Shown here piece by piece: positions 51,601-57,600 of a stretch of 64,000 nt of DNA. The notes below the pieces were generated by a model that did not search any database, was not told the origin of the DNA, and saw only the letters and a list, made by a program, of their open reading frames with translations. The stretch spans positions 8,988,001-9,052,000 of the forward strand of contig NC_079368.1 in assembly GCF_021018895.1 (NCBI RefSeq), given 5' to 3'. The stretch comes from Seriola aureovittata. Lineage: Eukaryota > Chordata > Actinopteri > Carangiformes > Carangidae. Numbering within the stretch: the stretch's first letter is position 1; every line of letters starts with the position of its first letter. Both the position numbers and the translations under genes were made by a program.

Positions 51601-54600
51601 TCTCTTTTTCTTTTTTCAACCTTTTTTTTCTAACCCATGTCTTACTGTCACAGTTTGGCTCAACAGTGTTGAAGCTGAACTTGCCCTCCACAGTCTACTG
51701 AAAATGTTTCTCTTACATATCGGCATATTAGGATTATTAGCTTCTGCCACTGTGATAATGCAAACTATATATAGATATATAGTGGGGTCCAAAATGCTAA
51801 AACCAACTACTATGAGTGTTATTTCTTAAACAGCCAAAGTATAAATATTGAGATATATTAGTCTAAATATGCATTGTTTGAACTTGCAAACGGCATACAT
51901 TTATCTGAATGCAAAACATTGTATTGAATCTGAAAATAATGCTGGTCTAAATTATTATTTTGGTTTCGATTAGGGAACATTTTTACTTTTGATGTTCACT
52001 TTTTAAAAGCTAAAATTAGAAAAATTAGAAAAAAAAAAAAATTTTTTTTTTGCATAAGAAAATGTCTGGGCCATGCATGTGTATTAGAACCTGTGCTGAA
52101 TAGAAGACCTGATTTTTGATGCTATTTCACCCACATACCACAAGGTGATGACATTTCACTAAGTCTACTTCATCAACAGTCAGAGAAGGTCCCTCTGTGA
52201 AGCAAATTCATCTCATAAAATGTGCAATGATCACACATGCTGTGTACATCAATCAGTTTGCTTAGGAAGTGTGTCTACAATGTCTACAAACACAGCTATC
52301 AAAGCCATGCACCTACCTGCTATTTCCTGCAGCCGATCTTCATCCATGTTGGGGTCAAAGTCACTGCCGAGCACATCGGTGCTCCAGGTTTCACTGACTG
52401 TCTCAGAGATGTCCCGATCATCGGTCAGACCCATCATGTCTCTGATCTCAAACTTGCGGAGTTTGTCATCCAGGTTGTCCTGAGTGGTGGCTGAAGGAGA
52501 CAGTATGTTAGACTAGCCTTGCTTGTGGATATGTTTTATCTAAAAAGAAAGGTACAATAAGTTTCCAACTCAATGTTTTAGCAACATTTAGAGATGTATA
52601 CCTTGTTCATGCTCCAAAAGTTGTAGAGCCTCCACCCCGTTGCTCCCTGATGGTCCAGCTCCAAGCTCAGAAACAGACTCTCCCTCCAGGTCCAGAGACG
52701 ACACGGAGTTGGAACGATTGGATGGACCTGAGGAAAAAATGAGTAGGGGAAAAAAATGTATTGTTTGCTTGTTTATTTGTTTTTTGTCCTTATAACTGTG
52801 TATGGCAAGACAAAAGAGCAGCTGGAGAATGACTCATAATCACAATGATGCTTTTCTGACATAACTCTGAAGATAGAAAAAAAAAAAAAACATAGCAAAA
52901 ATTTTTTTTTTCCCTCATGTTTAAGCTTTATGTGTCATCAGACTGCAGACTGACCCTCTGAGATGCCTTCCAGGTTGTCACTGCAGAGGGAAAAGCGCAG
53001 GGTTTTGTCTGGTTTACCATGCAGCTTGGTATCATCAGCATGTCCATCCCCCTGGGCCCCATCAGCCATCTGCAGGTTCAAAACCTAGAGGGTGGTAGAG
53101 AGAGGAAGTGCATACATAAAAAAGGTGTATATATATCACCTAAGGTTGGTTGCAAACTTGCTTTGCCATGAGTCATTCTTGCTAGACGAAATAACAAAGA
53201 CGAGAGGAGAGAATTAAATTTGGGTCAGGGAGCTTTATATGAGATATAAGGTTTCTTATCAATTGCATAACATTGCCAGTACATACAAAGCACAACAAAA
53301 TGCATGACACTGACTCTAAGAAGTCTTACTCCCCTTCATTGACAGGAAAAAAAATGGTTTTGAATTTATCACATCATCATCTCTGTTGCAAATGAGTATA
53401 TTAATTCAAGTCACATTACCTCATTCTCTGACATCATCCCAGGGACAGTCTGAGGACCAGTTCCTAGTGAAATCACCAGCACCTCCTCTGGCATCAGCTC
53501 CTGTAGGGACTCTTGGGAGCTGGCCTCTGCCTCCCCCTCCTGGGCTATGTTGGTACGGCTGCGGCTACGAGCAGCTGCTGGTTGGTGGGTTGGAGAGAAT
53601 TAGTAGGGAACCACTGTTATTTTGTAATTGTTGCATTCACTGAATAACAACATGTGTTGCTTTGGTTTAAATTAAATTATGTTGTTGGATTTAAGCAATA
53701 CGTTCAGAAATTCATGTTTCATCAAACAACCAAACAGTATTTATGAAAACGAATAGATTCAACACAAAGCTTGAAACTAGACAACCAAGACGCTCATCTG
53801 GTATGTCACACCAATGTGTTGCTTATAACTGTTATTTGTGAATAATGAGAATGAGTTGAGTAGCTTATAAGCTTTCTAATTGCAAATAAGATAGAGGTTA
53901 CAATGACTATCAGTTTCACAAACAAAATGTCAAAAAAAACCTTTTGAATTCTTCCCTCTTGTAGCTATACATTGGTGTGACAGTAAAGCGAGTTTACCTC
54001 TTGTTTCTACATGTTAGACGGTAGTTAGTTAACAATAATAAAGGCTTAGTTTTCTTTTAGCACAAAAAATAAGTTTTTCAAATTCGACACTCGTATTTGC
54101 ACTGCGCAAAGTTCAATGGTTAAGATGAAACCAGATGCACACAAAAGCACATAAAGAGCTTGGCCATAGGTGTCTAGAAAACAAAAGATGCCATAGCTAC
54201 CATATCATTTGAACAAAATTATTTTAGCAAAAGTAGCATATAGAATTTATGAAAACACTGCACATTAAAATATTACCATGTAACAAGATTTAAGTCCACT
54301 CATTCTGCATAACCTACGTTGACACAAGGTGCTCTGTGCATGTTTAAATACTAAGTGACCTGCTTCCACAGTGTTTGTGGGATTAAGATGGTAGACCTGA
54401 CGAAGGCGACGCACTTAAGCAGCATGTGACATTCATACCACTCTAAAGACAGCTCTGACGTATTTTAACCCTATGTTTTTGGGGCTCTAGCACATTGCAC
54501 TGACTCTCCATCCGCTCCATCCACTGGATATATTTCAAGAAATAAAAAAGAACTACTAAGTACAGGTACACGCGACCACATCACACTCATTCTGGGTAAG

Positions 54601-57600
54601 CGTTTTTCATGAACAATGTTTCTATCAAAGTATAAGTGCATGAGTCACTTAACATTTTCAGCATGATGGTGGCTATACTCCATGTTACACTCTTCGATAA
54701 CAAGGAACTTAGGATATCTGAATCTGTACCCTTTAATTCATTGTTAATCATGAAGCACTAATTTGATTGAAATCCTTGATATTATCAAAATAATGAGAAA
54801 GGTTTGGATGACAAGAACACAACTACACCATCACAGCCACCGTCATTGTATGAAGTTATTACACTACACTCTGCTTCATCTTTTACCACAACTCAAGCAC
54901 GGAGCAGAAGGAAAAAAGGTGGAAGATTGATTTTATTCCCCACTCTACCTGGTAATGAATAGCCATAATCCGCTGAATGAGGAAGCAAAAAAGGGAAAAC
55001 TTAGAAAACATAATGAGTGGATAACTGAATAATGAACCAAAGAACTGTGCAAGGCAAAGCAAGCATGGTGAGTGCATATGGACAAGAACAGTGCTAGTTA
55101 ACAGTGGCGAGGCAGGGAGGTTACTGTGCAGCTAGGAGCATGGACTAGATGAGTGTTAACTGCGTGATACACCAAATACATGGGTTACGTTCTCTCCAGC
55201 TCTAACAGGACTGACAGGCTACCCACCAAAAGGGGTTACTAATGGAATGTGAGCAGACAGAGTGGTGGTTGTGGGGTCCCAGGATGTAATAGCAGCTAAG
55301 TGTTGTCCTGGTCATTCATTGGCAGCACAGGAGGAAAGGAGAAGGACAAGGTAGGGAGTTGGAGAAAGAGGAGAAATCTCAGAATTCAAAATATTTCAAG
55401 TGTCAAGTCAAGATTGTGTATATAAACGTCATATTTCAGAGATGCAAGCACAAGTGGTTCAGTTCTAATTAAGAGGATGTTGCTACAGAATCATTTATCT
55501 TGAAAATGCTAATGAAGGGAGTCTATGCATCTTTTCCATCCATTCCAATTAAAATGAGTTCATTTATATTTGGTAATTTAATTGGTTGTCATTTCTGTAA
55601 TTGAGCCTCAATCCAGGCCATGCTAATTATCTTTATAACAAGCTGAGAAGAAGCTCATTAGCTTCCTATAACACACGGGCCTTTCACTAGCCATCACCAC
55701 TCAGCTCTACTTGTTTATTTTGCTTCTCATTACACAAAATATTACACTTCTATCTTCTAGTTCTGGTTTCAAATTGTGATATTCCTAAAAAGGAAAAATA
55801 TCCTTCAGAACGGAACATTTGGGAAATTACAGGAGGTTTCATCATGATGAGAACATCAATACATCTATCATCTATTCTGAAACCAGAGTGGCAGGAAGGC
55901 TTAGAGGCTGTGGAGGTAGGTACCTATGGGGAGCCTGTTCTTCTTGTTGGCAGGAGTGGTAGCCGGAGAGAGCTGGGGGGTGTTGGAGGGAGTGAGCTCC
56001 AGACTGTTGCTCTTCACAGTTCGCGACTGGGGCACGTTGGCCAAAAGGTTCTCCAGAGCCATGTGCTCTTCCTCCCGGAGGTGGTCCCCTGCAGTCACAC
56101 TCCGCACAAAGTCCACCTACGCAGGAAGTGAAAGATGTTATTCTTAAGACCACCAGTCTATCATTCCTTGGTAGTCAGCAGTTACTCTGAGGAAGTGTGT
56201 GAGATAACAGGTTTGAGCTTGCCAAGCTCCTGTTCTCTGTGAATCTAAAACAAAATGTGGCATTGCACATGGCTATTTGAGTTCACTGCCAAAAAGGTAT
56301 TTTGCAGTGAGTGGAAGGAAAAAAAAAAAATCAGCACCAAAGCCACAAACAGCTTTTAAATGATGATTAACTAGAAGTCACTTTTGCTGCCCTTAAGTCC
56401 TCACATAAACATCACAATGTACATACACCGCATGCTGAGGTCACACTAAGGTTATGAGATATGTTGATGCATACAACCCTCCTCCTGTCACATTTCTGCT
56501 GTGATAGCAATTGATCAGCAATTCAGGGGACTAGCTGGTCTTTTTTCATCTCTGCGGGTTACCTTGAAAAGTCACTTACAACAAGAGTGTTGTCACATGT
56601 CTATTAAAGCCTTCACATCCTGCTATTGGCATTCTAGTAAAACTGACTCACTCATGTAGCTCCTTTTTAAATGTGACTTACATAATGATGACTGAACTGC
56701 TAGTGCATTAGTTCTAAACAATGCAAACGGTGTAAAGTGACAACACTGTAGGTTAAGGTCTCAAAAATGAAGACATATATGTCAAACACAGAAAAGTTGC
56801 AATGTAATTGGTCACAAGAATGTCATAAATAACTCGGGATGACCTGTGCTGTAACAACATATTAACAATGGAACAAAAACAACAACCTGAGTCTTAAAAA
56901 AAAAAATCTAAACATCCTGATCTTTATTAAAAGGAAGTTTAATGCAGAGCCTTGTATTCTTAATTTTTGTTATTTTGTCCTCCCACTGTACATGAACTCT
57001 GCATTTGAAAGTACTTTGAGTTGTTTCAAGGAAATATGCAAATGTATGCGGCATGGTGCTCTAAAATCTTATCACATGACCTGGTCTGTAGGGAGTGCCT
57101 ATGATGCAGCTTGGCAGTGTTACTGCGTATTGTTCTCACGTTACATAAGAATTCAAATACTAATGTTACATTTCGATATCAACAGCAGAAGCGCTTACCA
57201 GTGCTAGCAGCTGATTATGCGTAATATAGACCGCAGTTCTGCTGAGGCCCTCCAGAAGGTTCATCGAGGACATGGGTGGGGTCTCGACTGCCCTTCCTCC
57301 AATCACCACGTCCAGAAAGGCAGCAACACAACTCTAGAAACAAAAAAGTTATGGAAAGGGAGCTTAGAACAAGGATAAATCTCAGGCAATTAAGCTGCAA
57401 TGAAAATAAACATCACACTGGTCACACAAACCTTATCAAATTTAGACAAACTGCTTTTCCGCCTTGGGTCTGCATCATCGTCAGCCATGGCCAACTGCTG
57501 CAAAAGCTGCCCCACCTGTGTAACAAAAAGTGATGCAGTGTCATTCCACAGTAGGATGACTTTCACGTGTTAAAGTGTGAAGAAGAGAAAAGTTAATGAC

